This document shows positions 46,438 to 55,417 of a stretch of DNA of 64,000 nucleotides, piece after piece (positions within the stretch are counted from its first letter, which is position 1; the number at the start of each line of letters is the position of its first letter). The stretch is taken from positions 1 to 64,000 of the forward strand of contig CABYSJ010000007.1 in the NCBI GenBank assembly GCA_902521615.1, given 5' to 3'. A program made the translations under genes and the position numbers. The notes below the pieces were generated by a model. It was not told the origin of the DNA and made no database searches. It saw nothing but the letters and a program-made list of their open reading frames with translations. Source of the DNA: an uncultured Pelagibacteraceae bacterium (GTDB lineage: Bacteria; Pseudomonadota; Alphaproteobacteria; Pelagibacterales; Pelagibacteraceae).

Positions 46438-47279
46438 AAACTGTGTCGAAAAAATCAAAAGCCCAATCAATGGGTATGCACACTGAGGTATTAACAGGAA
46501 GAACCCAACAAAAATTCTTTAATCCTGATGAAGCAGAAAACTTTTATTACTTCGGTACTTACGACGTAGATTTCAATAAAAGAACCGAGCTTGATGTTAA
46601 AGACATGACAGCTCCAGAAGCTAATAAAGAAATTGATAACTTAATGAGCCAGGGGTATGGAACAATAGTTATTAAAAACCCACAAGGTAAACATAGTCTT
46701 GGAGTTGGTATTTTAAATAAACTGAATTTAATTTTTGAAGGAAGTTTAGGATACTTTGGAATGGGTTCTTGTGATGGTCCAATAGTCAGAATTAACGGAA
46801 GAGTTGGATGGTCATGTGCAGAAAACTTAATGGCTGGTAAAGTGGTAATTGAAAAAAATGCTGGATCTTGTTTTGGTGCGGCAATTAGAGGTGGAGATTT
46901 AATTTGTAAAGGTAGTGTTGGTGCCAGAACTGGGATTGACATGAAAGGTGGAACTATCATTATTGGAGGGGATGCAGGTGCATTTACAGGTTTTATGATG
47001 CAAAGAGGAAGAATAATTATACTTGGGGACGTTGGAATTAACTTGGGTGACTCCATGTATGATGGGACAATTTTCGTAGGTGGAGAAATTGGCTCGTATG
47101 GTAGTGATGCTGTAGATTCGGAATTAACATCAAGTGACCAAGATTGGCTCAAAAGAAAATTAAAGGTTGCTGAAATAGGTGAAAATTTCGATGTAAGTAA
47201 AATGAAAAAAATTGTAGCGGGTAAAAAACTTTGGAATTACGATAATTTGGAACCTACAGAGAAGAAGGGAGCAATTTAA
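46425..47279 (+). CDS. mgsB: N-methylglutamate synthase subunit B (GXGXG domain)
   Basis: The 284-residue protein is the GXGXG beta-helix corresponding to the C-terminal domain of glutamate synthase: repeated G-x-x-G turns such as GSCDGPIVRINGRVGWSCAE, then GARTGIDMKGGTIIIGGDAG. It is thought to line the ammonia/methylamine tunnel. GGGGAGG precedes its start. The stop is shared with the mgsC start (TAATG), so stoichiometric synthesis is likely. Confidence 0.92.
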   Translation: MANLKTVSKKSKAQSMGMHTEVLTGRTQQKFFNPDEAENFYYFGTYDVDFNKRTELDVKDMTAPEANKEIDNLMSQGYGTIVIKNPQGKHSLGVGILNKLNLIFEGSLGYFGMGSCDGPIVRINGRVGWSCAENLMAGKVVIEKNAGSCFGAAIRGGDLICKGSVGARTGIDMKGGTIIIGGDAGAFTGFMMQRGRIIILGDVGINLGDSMYDGTIFVGGEIGSYGSDAVDSELTSSDQDWLKRKLKVAEIGENFDVSKMKKIVAGKKLWNYDNLEPTEKKGAI

Positions 47280-48691
47280 TGCCTAAGAAAAAAAGTAAAA
47301 AAATTAAAAAAAATGGAAAAGGTGTTGGGGGGAAAGCAGATGTTCACGCTCATGAGGAAGGTAAAAGAAATAAAAGTTTATTAGGACATAATGCTATCTT
47401 CACTCCTGAAGTAATAGACGACATTCATATAAAAGCTCAATTAGGAAGATACAGAATGCGTGGAATGGCATTAATGAAAAAAATTCCTACTTTTGATGAT
47501 TTAGTTTTCTTACCTGGAACACTAACTAGATTTGTAATCGAAGGTTACAGAGAGAAATGTGAAACAAAGACTGTAATTGGTCCTAGATGTGAAAATCCAA
47601 TTGAGTTAGATATTCCAGTTTATATTACGGGAATGAGTTTTGGCGCTCTATCTTACGAAGCAAAAACTGCTTTAGCAAGAGGAGCAACTATGGCAGGTAG
47701 TGCTACATGTTCAGGTGAGGGTGGAATGATACCTGATGAAAGAAGATATTCTGAAAAATGGTATTACCAATGTATTCAATCAAGATATGGTTTTAACCCA
47801 CATCACGCACAATTGGCAGATGGTATTGAGGTATTTATTGGACAAGGTCAAAAAGTTGGAATGGGTGGACATTTAATGGGTCAAAAGGTTACTGACCAAG
47901 TTGCTGAAATGAGATCATTACCATCTGGTATTGACCAAAGATCTCCAGCGAGACACCCTGACTGGTTAGGTCCAGATGATTTAGCTTTAAAAGTAGAAGA
48001 GCTTAGACAGTTAACAAAAAATAAAGTGCCAATACAATTAAAATTAGGTGCATCTAAAGTTTATGATGATGTGCGTATGGCTGCAAAATGTGACCCAGAC
48101 TCAATTTACTTAGATGGAATGGAAGGTTCTACTGGAGCTGGCCCACATATCGCAGCTGCAAACACTGGAATTCCAGGTATAGCTGCAATTCGAGAGGCTA
48201 GAAGAGCGATCGATGATGTTGGTAAGACTGGAAAAGTAACATTAATTTATGCTGGTGGAGTAAGAGACGGTGCAGACATGGCTAAAGCTTTAGCTCTTGG
48301 GGCTGATGCAATCGCAATTGGTACTGGTTCAATGATTGCATTAAACTGTAACAAAGATATTCCAGAAGCTGACTTTGAAAAAGAGATGGGAGTAAAAGCA
48401 GGTGAATGTTATCACTGCCACACAGGACGTTGTCCAGTTGGTGTTGCAACTCAAGATCCTAAATTAAGAGCAAGATTAAACCCTGATGATGCAGCATTAA
48501 GAGTTTACAATTATCTTCACTCAATGACTTTAGAAGCTCAGCTATTAGCGAGAGCTTGTGGTAAAACTAATATCCACTCTTTAGAGCCAGAAGATTTAGC
48601 TGCTTTAACATCAGAAGCATCAGCATTAGCTAAAGTTCCACTGGCTGGAACTAACTACACTGTTGGTGTTGATAATTATCACAAAATATAG
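47279..48691 (+). CDS. mgsC: N-methylglutamate synthase subunit C (FMN/Fe-S glutamate-synthase domain)
   Basis: The 470-residue catalytic subunit has the FMN barrel (LYAGGVRDGADMAKALALGA) and the iron-sulfur cysteines of CYHCHTGRCPVG. It would condense methylamine with 2-oxoglutarate to N-methylglutamate. The first 35 residues are Lys-rich (MPKKKSKKIKKNGKG), which is not part of the usual domain. The neighbouring 136-residue protein begins in the same way. Confidence 0.93.
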   Translation: MPKKKSKKIKKNGKGVGGKADVHAHEEGKRNKSLLGHNAIFTPEVIDDIHIKAQLGRYRMRGMALMKKIPTFDDLVFLPGTLTRFVIEGYREKCETKTVIGPRCENPIELDIPVYITGMSFGALSYEAKTALARGATMAGSATCSGEGGMIPDERRYSEKWYYQCIQSRYGFNPHHAQLADGIEVFIGQGQKVGMGGHLMGQKVTDQVAEMRSLPSGIDQRSPARHPDWLGPDDLALKVEELRQLTKNKVPIQLKLGASKVYDDVRMAAKCDPDSIYLDGMEGSTGAGPHIAAANTGIPGIAAIREARRAIDDVGKTGKVTLIYAGGVRDGADMAKALALGADAIAIGTGSMIALNCNKDIPEADFEKEMGVKAGECYHCHTGRCPVGVATQDPKLRARLNPDDAALRVYNYLHSMTLEAQLLARACGKTNIHSLEPEDLAALTSEASALAKVPLAGTNYTVGVDNYHKI

Positions 48692-48699
48692 AAATAAAT

Positions 48700-49110
48700 A
48701 TGCCAAAGAAAAAAAATAAAAAGTTATCAAAAGCAAAAGAGGTCAAGGGTCAATTAGGTAAAAAAAAAGAGACGGCTAGAGAAAAAATGATTGGTCAGTC
48801 TATTGGTTACAGATATGATGTTAACCTTTTACCTGATTATAGCAAAATCACCCCTTTTCTAAAGAAATACATTGAGGCAATGGGATGGGATGATCTTAAT
48901 TGGCTAGAAGATGTGCATATGGGTTATGAAGAGGATAGACCTGCAGTTTTCTGCAGAAATGCAAATGGTTGGGTTACTATTCCAAGTTCAATAAAGTTAC
49001 CTAACAACCAACAAGATAGAGATATGATTGCAAGAGAGCTTTTAGTTAAGTTTCAAATGTCTCCAAAACATCCCCTTGTTGATTTAAAAAAAGCTTACTT
49101 AAAGTTTTAA
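48700..49110 (+). CDS. Basic unknown protein adjacent to mgsC (136 aa)
   Basis: I do not recognise this 136-residue protein. It begins MPKKKNKKLSKAKEVKG, echoing the mgsC start. A helical body contains WDDLNWLEDVHMGYEED and ARELLVKFQMSP. It lies 8 bases after mgsC, before the ammonium transporter. It could be a small extra subunit or assembly factor of the Mgs complex, or a regulator of the amt; only position supports this. Confidence 0.55.
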   Translation: MPKKKNKKLSKAKEVKGQLGKKKETAREKMIGQSIGYRYDVNLLPDYSKITPFLKKYIEAMGWDDLNWLEDVHMGYEEDRPAVFCRNANGWVTIPSSIKLPNNQQDRDMIARELLVKFQMSPKHPLVDLKKAYLKF

Positions 49111-49237
49111 TATTACAATCAATAGTTGATTATTTTTGTAAATCTGGTGTTCATAACTAGATTTTTCTGATCTCTTTATATTTGTAACGACTCATAAAAT
49201 TTAATAGGCTTTAAATAAACAAATATGGAGAGAGAAT

Positions 49238-50638
49238 ATGACTGATCAGTTAGGTGCTCTTACCACGATATTTACAGAATTTTACTACTGGACAACAGTA
49301 GTACTAATGTTTTTAATTCACGTTGGTTTCTGTATGTATGAGGTCGGAGCTTCAAGATACAAACACCATCAACATACTCTTATGAAAAACACAATGCTGA
49401 TACCATTGGTAACAGTAACTTGGTTTTTGTTTGGTTGGTGGATTTATTGGGCTTTTCCAACTGGACCTGGATTAGCTCCGTCAATAATGACAGAAAGTAC
49501 AGGGCTTGTACTTAGTGGAGGATTTGGAGGAAATGATCTTGCTAATCCTACAAATGCTCTTATGGCAATCAATCTTAACGACCATATAATGGGTGTGTTC
49601 TGGGCAGCATTCCTTTTATTTTCATGGACCGCAGCTTCTATAGTTTCAGGTGCAGTTATTGAAAGAATAACAACTTTTGCATTTGGAGTTTTGGCAATTG
49701 CCATAGGATCTGTTTTCTGGTCAATAGATGCGTCATGGGGATGGCACTTTGATGGTTGGATGCTAAAAATCTTAGGTTATCATGATGCATATGCATCAGG
49801 TGTAATTCACGCTATTGCAGGTGGATTTGCCTTAGGTGTACTTATGGTTTTAGGTCCAAGAATTGGAAAATTTTCATCAAGTGGTGAACCAAGAAACATT
49901 GGTCCAAGAAATCCTTGGCTGGTAACAATTGGATTGTTTTTAATTTACACTGGATTTTGGGGATTTTATGCGGCTTGTAACGTTCCAATATATGATCTTG
50001 GCCCGGAGTATGGCATGGAGGGTATCTCATTCTGGACAGCAACAAATATATATTTAACACCCACTACTTTAAGTGGAATTACAATGAACTTTTTGATGTC
50101 ATTGTCAGGAGGTTTGTTGGCTGGATATGTTATTGCTAAAGGTGATCCTTTCTGGACCTACTCAAGTGGACTAGCTGGCATTATATGTGCATCTGCAGGA
50201 AACGACTTATATCATCCAATTCAAGCATTAGTTATTGGTATGATCGGAGTTGTTATTGCTTACAAACTTCATTACTGGGTTGAACGAAAGTTCAAAATTG
50301 ATGATGCTGTTGGAGCAGTAGCTGTACATGGTTATGCTGGTTTTGTAGGTCTTGTAATTTGCGGTTTCGTCTTAAATGGTTACCCTTCATCTGGTTATAG
50401 TGTTGGGGCTATGTTTGATGGAACAACTTATGCAACAATTAATCCATTAGGACAATTTATTGGAGCAATAATAATGTTCTTTGTTTTAGGATTAATACCT
50501 GGCTATATTATCGCTAAAGTTCTTAATGGTATGGGTAAATTAAGAATCCCACGAGAAGTTGAAATAGCTGGACTAGACTATGAAATGATGGAAAGTGCTA
50601 AAGAAGATGAAAAAGCAGTTTCATCAGCAACCAGGTAA
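49238..50638 (+). CDS. amt: Ammonium transporter (Amt family)
   Basis: This 466-residue membrane protein has 11 or so helices. The two pore histidines have counterparts in GVIHAIAGGFALG and AVHGYAGFVG, and the ASAGND segment is present. The gene has a GGAGAGAG ribosome-binding site. It lacks the usual adjacent glnK (PII) gene. Ammonium is both the product of amine breakdown and a nutrient, so it may recapture ammonia or methylammonium, which Amt channels can also carry. Confidence 0.93.
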   Translation: MTDQLGALTTIFTEFYYWTTVVLMFLIHVGFCMYEVGASRYKHHQHTLMKNTMLIPLVTVTWFLFGWWIYWAFPTGPGLAPSIMTESTGLVLSGGFGGNDLANPTNALMAINLNDHIMGVFWAAFLLFSWTAASIVSGAVIERITTFAFGVLAIAIGSVFWSIDASWGWHFDGWMLKILGYHDAYASGVIHAIAGGFALGVLMVLGPRIGKFSSSGEPRNIGPRNPWLVTIGLFLIYTGFWGFYAACNVPIYDLGPEYGMEGISFWTATNIYLTPTTLSGITMNFLMSLSGGLLAGYVIAKGDPFWTYSSGLAGIICASAGNDLYHPIQALVIGMIGVVIAYKLHYWVERKFKIDDAVGAVAVHGYAGFVGLVICGFVLNGYPSSGYSVGAMFDGTTYATINPLGQFIGAIIMFFVLGLIPGYIIAKVLNGMGKLRIPREVEIAGLDYEMMESAKEDEKAVSSATR

Positions 50639-50649
50639 AGGAGAAAAAT

Positions 50650-50880
50650 ATGGCAACAGTATCAAACTGGATAGATCATCTTAATAAACCAGCTGAAGAA
50701 GTTGGTGGATCGGTTTATCCTGGAGCTGGATCTAGTGAATTTATACTAGTTCTTTTGTTAATTGCTGTGTGGATAGGATGGACTGTAATTACAAGCAAAT
50801 CTGAAAGTGATGAGCTGAACGCATTATCCAGAAAAAGACACGGTGCTAACGACCATAAAAGTAATATTACTGAATGGTAA
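50650..50880 (+). CDS. Small single-span membrane protein after amt (76 aa)
   Basis: The 76-residue protein has a soluble N-part (NWIDHLNKPAEEVGGSVYPG), one helix (EFILVLLLIAVWIGWTVIT, about residues 30-48) and a charged tail. It lies 11 bases after amt with a GGAG-type site, and a strong terminator follows. It could be a membrane partner of the transporter, replacing GlnK-like control, but no family is recognised. Confidence 0.65.
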   Translation: MATVSNWIDHLNKPAEEVGGSVYPGAGSSEFILVLLLIAVWIGWTVITSKSESDELNALSRKRHGANDHKSNITEW

Positions 50881-50890
50881 AATAAAATTT

Positions 50891-50920
50891 GGGCGCTACA
50901 AAATTGTAGCGCCCTTTTTT
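50891..50920 (+). terminator. Rho-independent terminator after amt unit
   Basis: Perfect 10-base stem gggcgctaca / tgtagcgccc with an aaat loop, followed by six T residues, 10 bases after the stop of the 76-residue gene. Ends the mgs-amt unit. Confidence 0.93.
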
Positions 50921-50930
50921 AATGATTTAA

Positions 50931-51083
50931 ATGAGTGAAGACAAAAACGAACAACTAAGACCGAGTAAAATGAGAGGTGTTGCTTTTCCAAAAGCAAAGT
51001 ATGGAGTAATTCTTGCAATTATTCTGATAATTTTAGTTAATTTTATTTATTATAAAGAAACTATCTTTTCATTTTTCAAATAA
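50931..51083 (+). CDS. Small membrane protein upstream of gmaS (50 aa)
   Basis: The 50-residue frame starts MSEDKNEQLRPSKMRG (soluble), then a membrane helix of about 18 residues (GVILAIILIILVNFIYY) and a short aromatic tail. It begins 10 bases after the terminator and ends 17 bases before gmaS, so it could be the first gene of the gmaS transcript. It has no known family. Coding potential is moderate. Confidence 0.5.
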   Translation: MSEDKNEQLRPSKMRGVAFPKAKYGVILAIILIILVNFIYYKETIFSFFK

Positions 51084-51100
51084 TTGTGGTAGCCTTAGCA

Positions 51101-52426
51101 ATGGCTAAAAACTTATTTAAAATAGCTAAACAAAAAAAAATTAAATATTTTTTAATTAGTTTTGTAGATTTGTTTGGTGTATTAAGATCAAAACTAGTAC
51201 CTGCACATGCTATTAAAGAAATGCAAGTTACAGGAGCAGGTTTTGCAGGTTTTGCTGCTTGGTTAGATATGACACCTGCTGACTCTGATATGTTTGGAAT
51301 TCCTGATCCAGATAGCTTAATCCAGCTTCCTTGGAACAAAGAGGTAGGATGGTTAGCTTCTGATCTATGGATGAATGGTAAACCAGTAGATGCGTCGCCT
51401 AGGGTGATGCTAAAAAATCAAATAAAAAAACTTAAAAAACAAAATTTAACAATGAAATCAGGTGTTGAGTGTGAATATTTTTTGATTTCACCTGATGGCG
51501 ACTCAATTGCAGATCCAAGAGATACACAATCCAAGCCTTGTTATGATCAATCAGCTTTAATGAGAAGGTATGATCTAATTAAGGAAATTTGTGACTGTAT
51601 GATTGAAATGGGATGGGGCCCATATCAAAATGATCATGAAGATGCTAATGGACAATTTGAAATGAATTGGGATTATTCAGATTGCTTAAAAACAGCAGAT
51701 AGACATGCTTTTTTTAAATTTATGGTAAAAACAATTGCTGAAAAGCACGGATTGAGAGCAACATTTATGCCTAAACCATTCGAAAATCTGACAGGTAACG
51801 GTTGTCATGCCCATGTATCTGTTTGGCAAGGTAGTAAAAATAAATTCTTAGACAATAAAGATAAACTAGGTTTAAGTAAAATGGCGTATAATTTTTTAGG
51901 TGGAGTAATTAAAAATGCTTCATCTTTATCTGCTTTTTTTAACCCAACAATAAATAGCTATCGGAGAATTAACGCACCACCAACTAAGTCTGGAGCATCG
52001 TGGTCACCAAGTAGTATATCCTATACGGGTAATAATAGAACACATATGATTAGAATACCTGATCCAGGAAGGTTTGAATTAAGATTGATGGATGGTTCTG
52101 CTAATCCTTACTTGTTACAAGCAAGTGTTTTAGCAGCAGGTCTATATGGTTTAAAAAATAAAGTTAATCCAGGTAAACCTTTGAATTGTAATATGTATGA
52201 AGACCATGCAAAGTATCCTGACTTACCAAAACTGCCTGATAAACTTACACAGTCTTTAAATTTATTACAAAATAATAAAGAAATGAATGAGGCTTTTGGA
52301 AAAGAAACAATCAATAGTTATATAAAACTTAGAAAATCTGAAATTGAGGAATTTGATAATAAAGAAAACTTCGATAAGTCCAAACCTGTAACTCAATGGG
52401 AAAGACAAAATACTTTAGACTGTTAA
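51101..52426 (+). CDS. gmaS: Gamma-glutamylmethylamide synthetase
   Basis: The 441-residue GS-fold ligase joins methylamine to glutamate using ATP. It matches remembered roseobacter GmaS along its length: KYFLISFVDLFGVLRSKLVP, GAGFAGFAAWLDMTPADSD, PKPFENLTGNGCHAHVSVW and NRTHMIRIPDPGRFELRL. Metal ligands ECEYF, EDANGQFEMN and the His of GCHAH are present. I chose the ATG at 51101; a GTG lies 15 bases upstream. It is separated from mgsABC by amt and small genes. The start of the lyase gene lies 1 base after its stop. Confidence 0.93.
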   Translation: MAKNLFKIAKQKKIKYFLISFVDLFGVLRSKLVPAHAIKEMQVTGAGFAGFAAWLDMTPADSDMFGIPDPDSLIQLPWNKEVGWLASDLWMNGKPVDASPRVMLKNQIKKLKKQNLTMKSGVECEYFLISPDGDSIADPRDTQSKPCYDQSALMRRYDLIKEICDCMIEMGWGPYQNDHEDANGQFEMNWDYSDCLKTADRHAFFKFMVKTIAEKHGLRATFMPKPFENLTGNGCHAHVSVWQGSKNKFLDNKDKLGLSKMAYNFLGGVIKNASSLSAFFNPTINSYRRINAPPTKSGASWSPSSISYTGNNRTHMIRIPDPGRFELRLMDGSANPYLLQASVLAAGLYGLKNKVNPGKPLNCNMYEDHAKYPDLPKLPDKLTQSLNLLQNNKEMNEAFGKETINSYIKLRKSEIEEFDNKENFDKSKPVTQWERQNTLDC

Positions 52427-52427
52427 A

Positions 52428-53561
52428 GTGAAGAGTTTAAAAAGTATTAAGAACTGGACACTTACAAAATCTTTAAAAAATAATAATTTTGGTTTTAAAA
52501 GAAACTATGTTTTAAGATTTGTCCCGTCATTACTATTAACAAACGCTTTTAAATCAATTTCCAGTTGGAAAAATTATAAAGCAACCCCACTATTAAAGCT
52601 TGAGAAATTACAAAAAAATTTAAAACTTAATAATGTTTTTTATAAAGATGAATCTAAAAGATTTCATTTAAAATCATTTAAAGCTTTAGGTGGAGCTTAT
52701 GCTGTTGAAAAAATATCTAAAGGAAAAAAAAATATAATCATTTCCTCAGCAACTGCTGGGAACCATGGAAGATCCGTAGCATGGGGTGCTAAAAGGTTGG
52801 GTTTAAAATGTAAAATATTTGTTAGTCAATACGTTAGTGACACAAGAGTTAAAGAAATTAAAAAATTCGGAGCCGAAGTAATAAGAGTTAAGGGAGATTA
52901 TGAAAATTCACTTAACGAATGTAAAAAGTTATCAAAAAAAAATAATTGGAAAATTGTTCAAGATGTTTCAACAAAAGAATATAAATTAGTTCCTCAACTT
53001 ACCATGGCAGGGTATTCCATAATGATTAAAGAAATTTCTAAACAAACAAATCAATATATAACCCATATTTTCTTACAAGCTGGTGTTGGTGGTATGGCTG
53101 CTGGTGTAGTTGCTGGTGTTGCAAAATATTTTAAAAGAATTCCAAAGATCATAATTGTTGAGCCTGATAGAGCTGATTGTGTTCTTCAAAGCATAAAACA
53201 CAATAAATTAAAAAAAATTAAAATTAAAAAGGAGAGCATCATGGGTGGTATGTCATGTAATGAAATGTCATATATTCCTTGGCAAATATTGAAAAAAACG
53301 AGCAATTGTTGTGTCTCTGTAAGTGATCGAAATATTGCTAAAACTGTAGCGATGTTGAAAGACAAAAAGCTTAGTAAAAATTCAATAATTGGTGGAGAGT
53401 GCTCTGCACCTGGTATTATAAGCCTGGTAGGTGTTTGTAATAATACTAAAACTAAAAAACTTTTAGAACTTAACGAAAATTCTAATGTTTTGGTAATAGG
53501 ATGCGAAGGTAATGCAGATGTAAAACTTTACAAACAACTGTTATCTAAAGGCAGAAAATAA
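52428..53561 (+). CDS. Diaminopropionate ammonia-lyase-like PLP enzyme (fold type II)
   Basis: The 377-residue protein has FHLKSFKALGGAYA with the PLP Lys, SSATAGNHGRSVAWGAKRLG, GGMAAGV for phosphate binding and VIGCEGNAD near the end. These fit diaminopropionate ammonia-lyase, which splits 2,3-diaminopropionate to pyruvate and ammonia. The start is GTG, one base after gmaS, so it is probably in the same transcript. Other threonine-dehydratase-like roles cannot be ruled out. Confidence 0.8.
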   Translation: MKSLKSIKNWTLTKSLKNNNFGFKRNYVLRFVPSLLLTNAFKSISSWKNYKATPLLKLEKLQKNLKLNNVFYKDESKRFHLKSFKALGGAYAVEKISKGKKNIIISSATAGNHGRSVAWGAKRLGLKCKIFVSQYVSDTRVKEIKKFGAEVIRVKGDYENSLNECKKLSKKNNWKIVQDVSTKEYKLVPQLTMAGYSIMIKEISKQTNQYITHIFLQAGVGGMAAGVVAGVAKYFKRIPKIIIVEPDRADCVLQSIKHNKLKKIKIKKESIMGGMSCNEMSYIPWQILKKTSNCCVSVSDRNIAKTVAMLKDKKLSKNSIIGGECSAPGIISLVGVCNNTKTKKLLELNENSNVLVIGCEGNADVKLYKQLLSKGRK

Positions 53562-53567
53562 ATTCAT

Positions 53568-54989
53568 ATGAAAAAAAATGCAATATTTTGGATTAGGGAA
53601 GATTTTAGAATTGAACATAATCCTGCATTATCTTTTGCGAGTCAAAATCACGATAACGTTGTAGCACTGTTTATTTATAATAAAACTGATTTTGATAAAA
53701 AAAGGGAAGCACAAAAATGGTGGTTATATAAGTCTCTAGAGGAATTTAAATCAGAATTATTTAAATACAAAATCAATCTTCAGATATTAGAGGGAGACGA
53801 GCTAGATGTATTTTCGAAAATTAAAAAAAAAGATAATATTTCTGTATATTGGAATAAAATATATGAACCAGATGTAATTGCTAAAGGAAAAAAAATAAGA
53901 GATGCTTTTCAAAAAAACGAAGTTGAGTTCAAATATTTTAAAGGAAATATTCTTAATGAGTTTCAAGAAGTAACTAAAAATGATGGTACACCTTTTAAAG
54001 TATTTAGTCCATTCTGGAGAAATGCTGAAGAGAAATATCTTAGTTTGCCCCCAAGCAAAAATTATATTGTAAAAAAAAAAGTTAAATTAATTTCTTTTTT
54101 TAAAAACAGTATTGAACCTAAAAACATTTTACCAAAAAAAAATTGGTATAGAAAATTTGAGAAATACTGGAAAGTTTCTGAAAATGATTCGAAAAAAGTT
54201 CTTAATAATTTAATTGAAAAAAAAATTAAAGATTATGGGACAGCTAGAGATTATCCATCAATAGAGGGTACATCAAAATTGTCTCCATATATTAAACATG
54301 GTCAAATTCACGTGAGTACTATTTGGCAAAAATGTAATGAAATAAAATCTAAAGGAATTGGCTATAGGAAATATATCAATGAATTAGGGTGGCGTGAATT
54401 TTCGCATAGTTTAATTAATTATTTTCCCGAATTTTTAAAAGGTAATTATAAAAAAGAATTTGATAAATTTCCGTGGGTAAAAAATGATAAATTTTTGAAG
54501 GCATGGAAATCAGGAATGACAGGCTATCCTATTGTGGATGCTGGAATGAGAGAATTATATGAAACCGGATGGATGCATAACAGAATTCGAATGGTTGTTG
54601 GTTCCTTTCTTGTAAAACATTTAAGAATTAATTGGACTGAAGGTGAGAAACATTTCAGAAATTGTTTATTAGATTTCAATAAAGCAAATAATGTAGCTCA
54701 ATGGCAATGGGTTGCTGGTTGTGGTGCTGATGCTGCACCTTACTTTAGAATATTTAATCCGATTTTGCAGGGAGAAAAATTTGATAAGGAAGGTTTATAT
54801 GTAAAAAAATGGGTTCCTGAATTAAGCAAAGTGCCAAAAAAATTCATTCATAAACCATGGGAAATGGAATTAAAGTATCAAGAAGCTATAAAAACAATTA
54901 TTGGCAAAGATTACCCAGGTCCTATTGTTATTCATGAAAAAGCTAGAGCTGCAGCTCTTGAAGCGTTTCAATCTTTGAAGAAAAAATAA
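53568..54989 (+). CDS. phr: Deoxyribodipyrimidine photolyase
   Basis: The 473-residue protein has FWIREDFRIEHNPAL at the N-terminus, the FAD core with TGYPIVDAGMRELYETGWMHNR and NVAQWQWVAGCGADAAPYFRIFNP, both highly typical of class I CPD photolyases. It repairs UV pyrimidine dimers with light, which suits a sunlit surface cell. Gap to the lyase upstream is 6 bases. It converges with yjbQ across 8 bases. Confidence 0.95.
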   Translation: MKKNAIFWIREDFRIEHNPALSFASQNHDNVVALFIYNKTDFDKKREAQKWWLYKSLEEFKSELFKYKINLQILEGDELDVFSKIKKKDNISVYWNKIYEPDVIAKGKKIRDAFQKNEVEFKYFKGNILNEFQEVTKNDGTPFKVFSPFWRNAEEKYLSLPPSKNYIVKKKVKLISFFKNSIEPKNILPKKNWYRKFEKYWKVSENDSKKVLNNLIEKKIKDYGTARDYPSIEGTSKLSPYIKHGQIHVSTIWQKCNEIKSKGIGYRKYINELGWREFSHSLINYFPEFLKGNYKKEFDKFPWVKNDKFLKAWKSGMTGYPIVDAGMRELYETGWMHNRIRMVVGSFLVKHLRINWTEGEKHFRNCLLDFNKANNVAQWQWVAGCGADAAPYFRIFNPILQGEKFDKEGLYVKKWVPELSKVPKKFIHKPWEMELKYQEAIKTIIGKDYPGPIVIHEKARAAALEAFQSLKKK

Positions 54990-54997
54990 ATTTAATT

Positions 54998-55417
54998 TTA
55001 TTCTCCAATAAAATGATGAATTATAGTTCTTTTTTGAGCCTCTAATCTGTGTTCAAATAAATATATGCCCTGCCAAGTTCCGAGCAACAATTCACTATCT
55101 TTCACACTAAGAGAAATTTGATTATTTGTTAATGCCGATTTAATATGTGCAGGCATATCATCTTTTCCCTCCGTAGTATGAACATATAGTTTGTTGTCCA
55201 TAGGAGCTAATTTATCAAAATAATTTATCAAATCTGTTTGTACATCTGGATCTGCATTTTCTTGAACAATTAATGAGGCGCTTGTGTGTTGAATACTTAA
55301 ATTAAGAATACCATTTTTAAAGTTATTTTGACCAATCCAATGAATTGTATCATTAGTAAACTCATATAACTTTTGACCATTAGTCTTAATTTGAAGATTA
55401 TAAAATTCTTGTTTCAT
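54998..55417 (-). CDS. YjbQ-family (UPF0047) protein
   Basis: The 139-residue protein has LSIQHTSASLIVQENADPDV and the H-T-T-E-G-K-D-D-M-P-A-H-I-K-S-A-L segment, then LGTWQGIYLFEHR, diagnostic of YjbQ/UPF0047 proteins, some of which show weak thiamine-phosphate synthase activity. The in-cell function is unsettled. The ATG at 55417 overlaps the stop of the AFG1 gene by one base (TGATG). Confidence 0.92.
   Translation of the reverse strand: MKQEFYNLQIKTNGQKLYEFTNDTIHWIGQNNFKNGILNLSIQHTSASLIVQENADPDVQTDLINYFDKLAPMDNKLYVHTTEGKDDMPAHIKSALTNNQISLSVKDSELLLGTWQGIYLFEHRLEAQKRTIIHHFIGE

Noticed and set aside
46559-47152. 197-residue open frame antisense to mgsB
   Set aside because: It is the mirror of a Gly-rich GXGXG gene, and its Pro/Ile-rich translation resembles no protein.
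49111-49237. Weak hairpin aaatct...agattt before amt as a terminator
   Set aside because: Only six AT-rich pairs with a long loop; not distinguishable from background.
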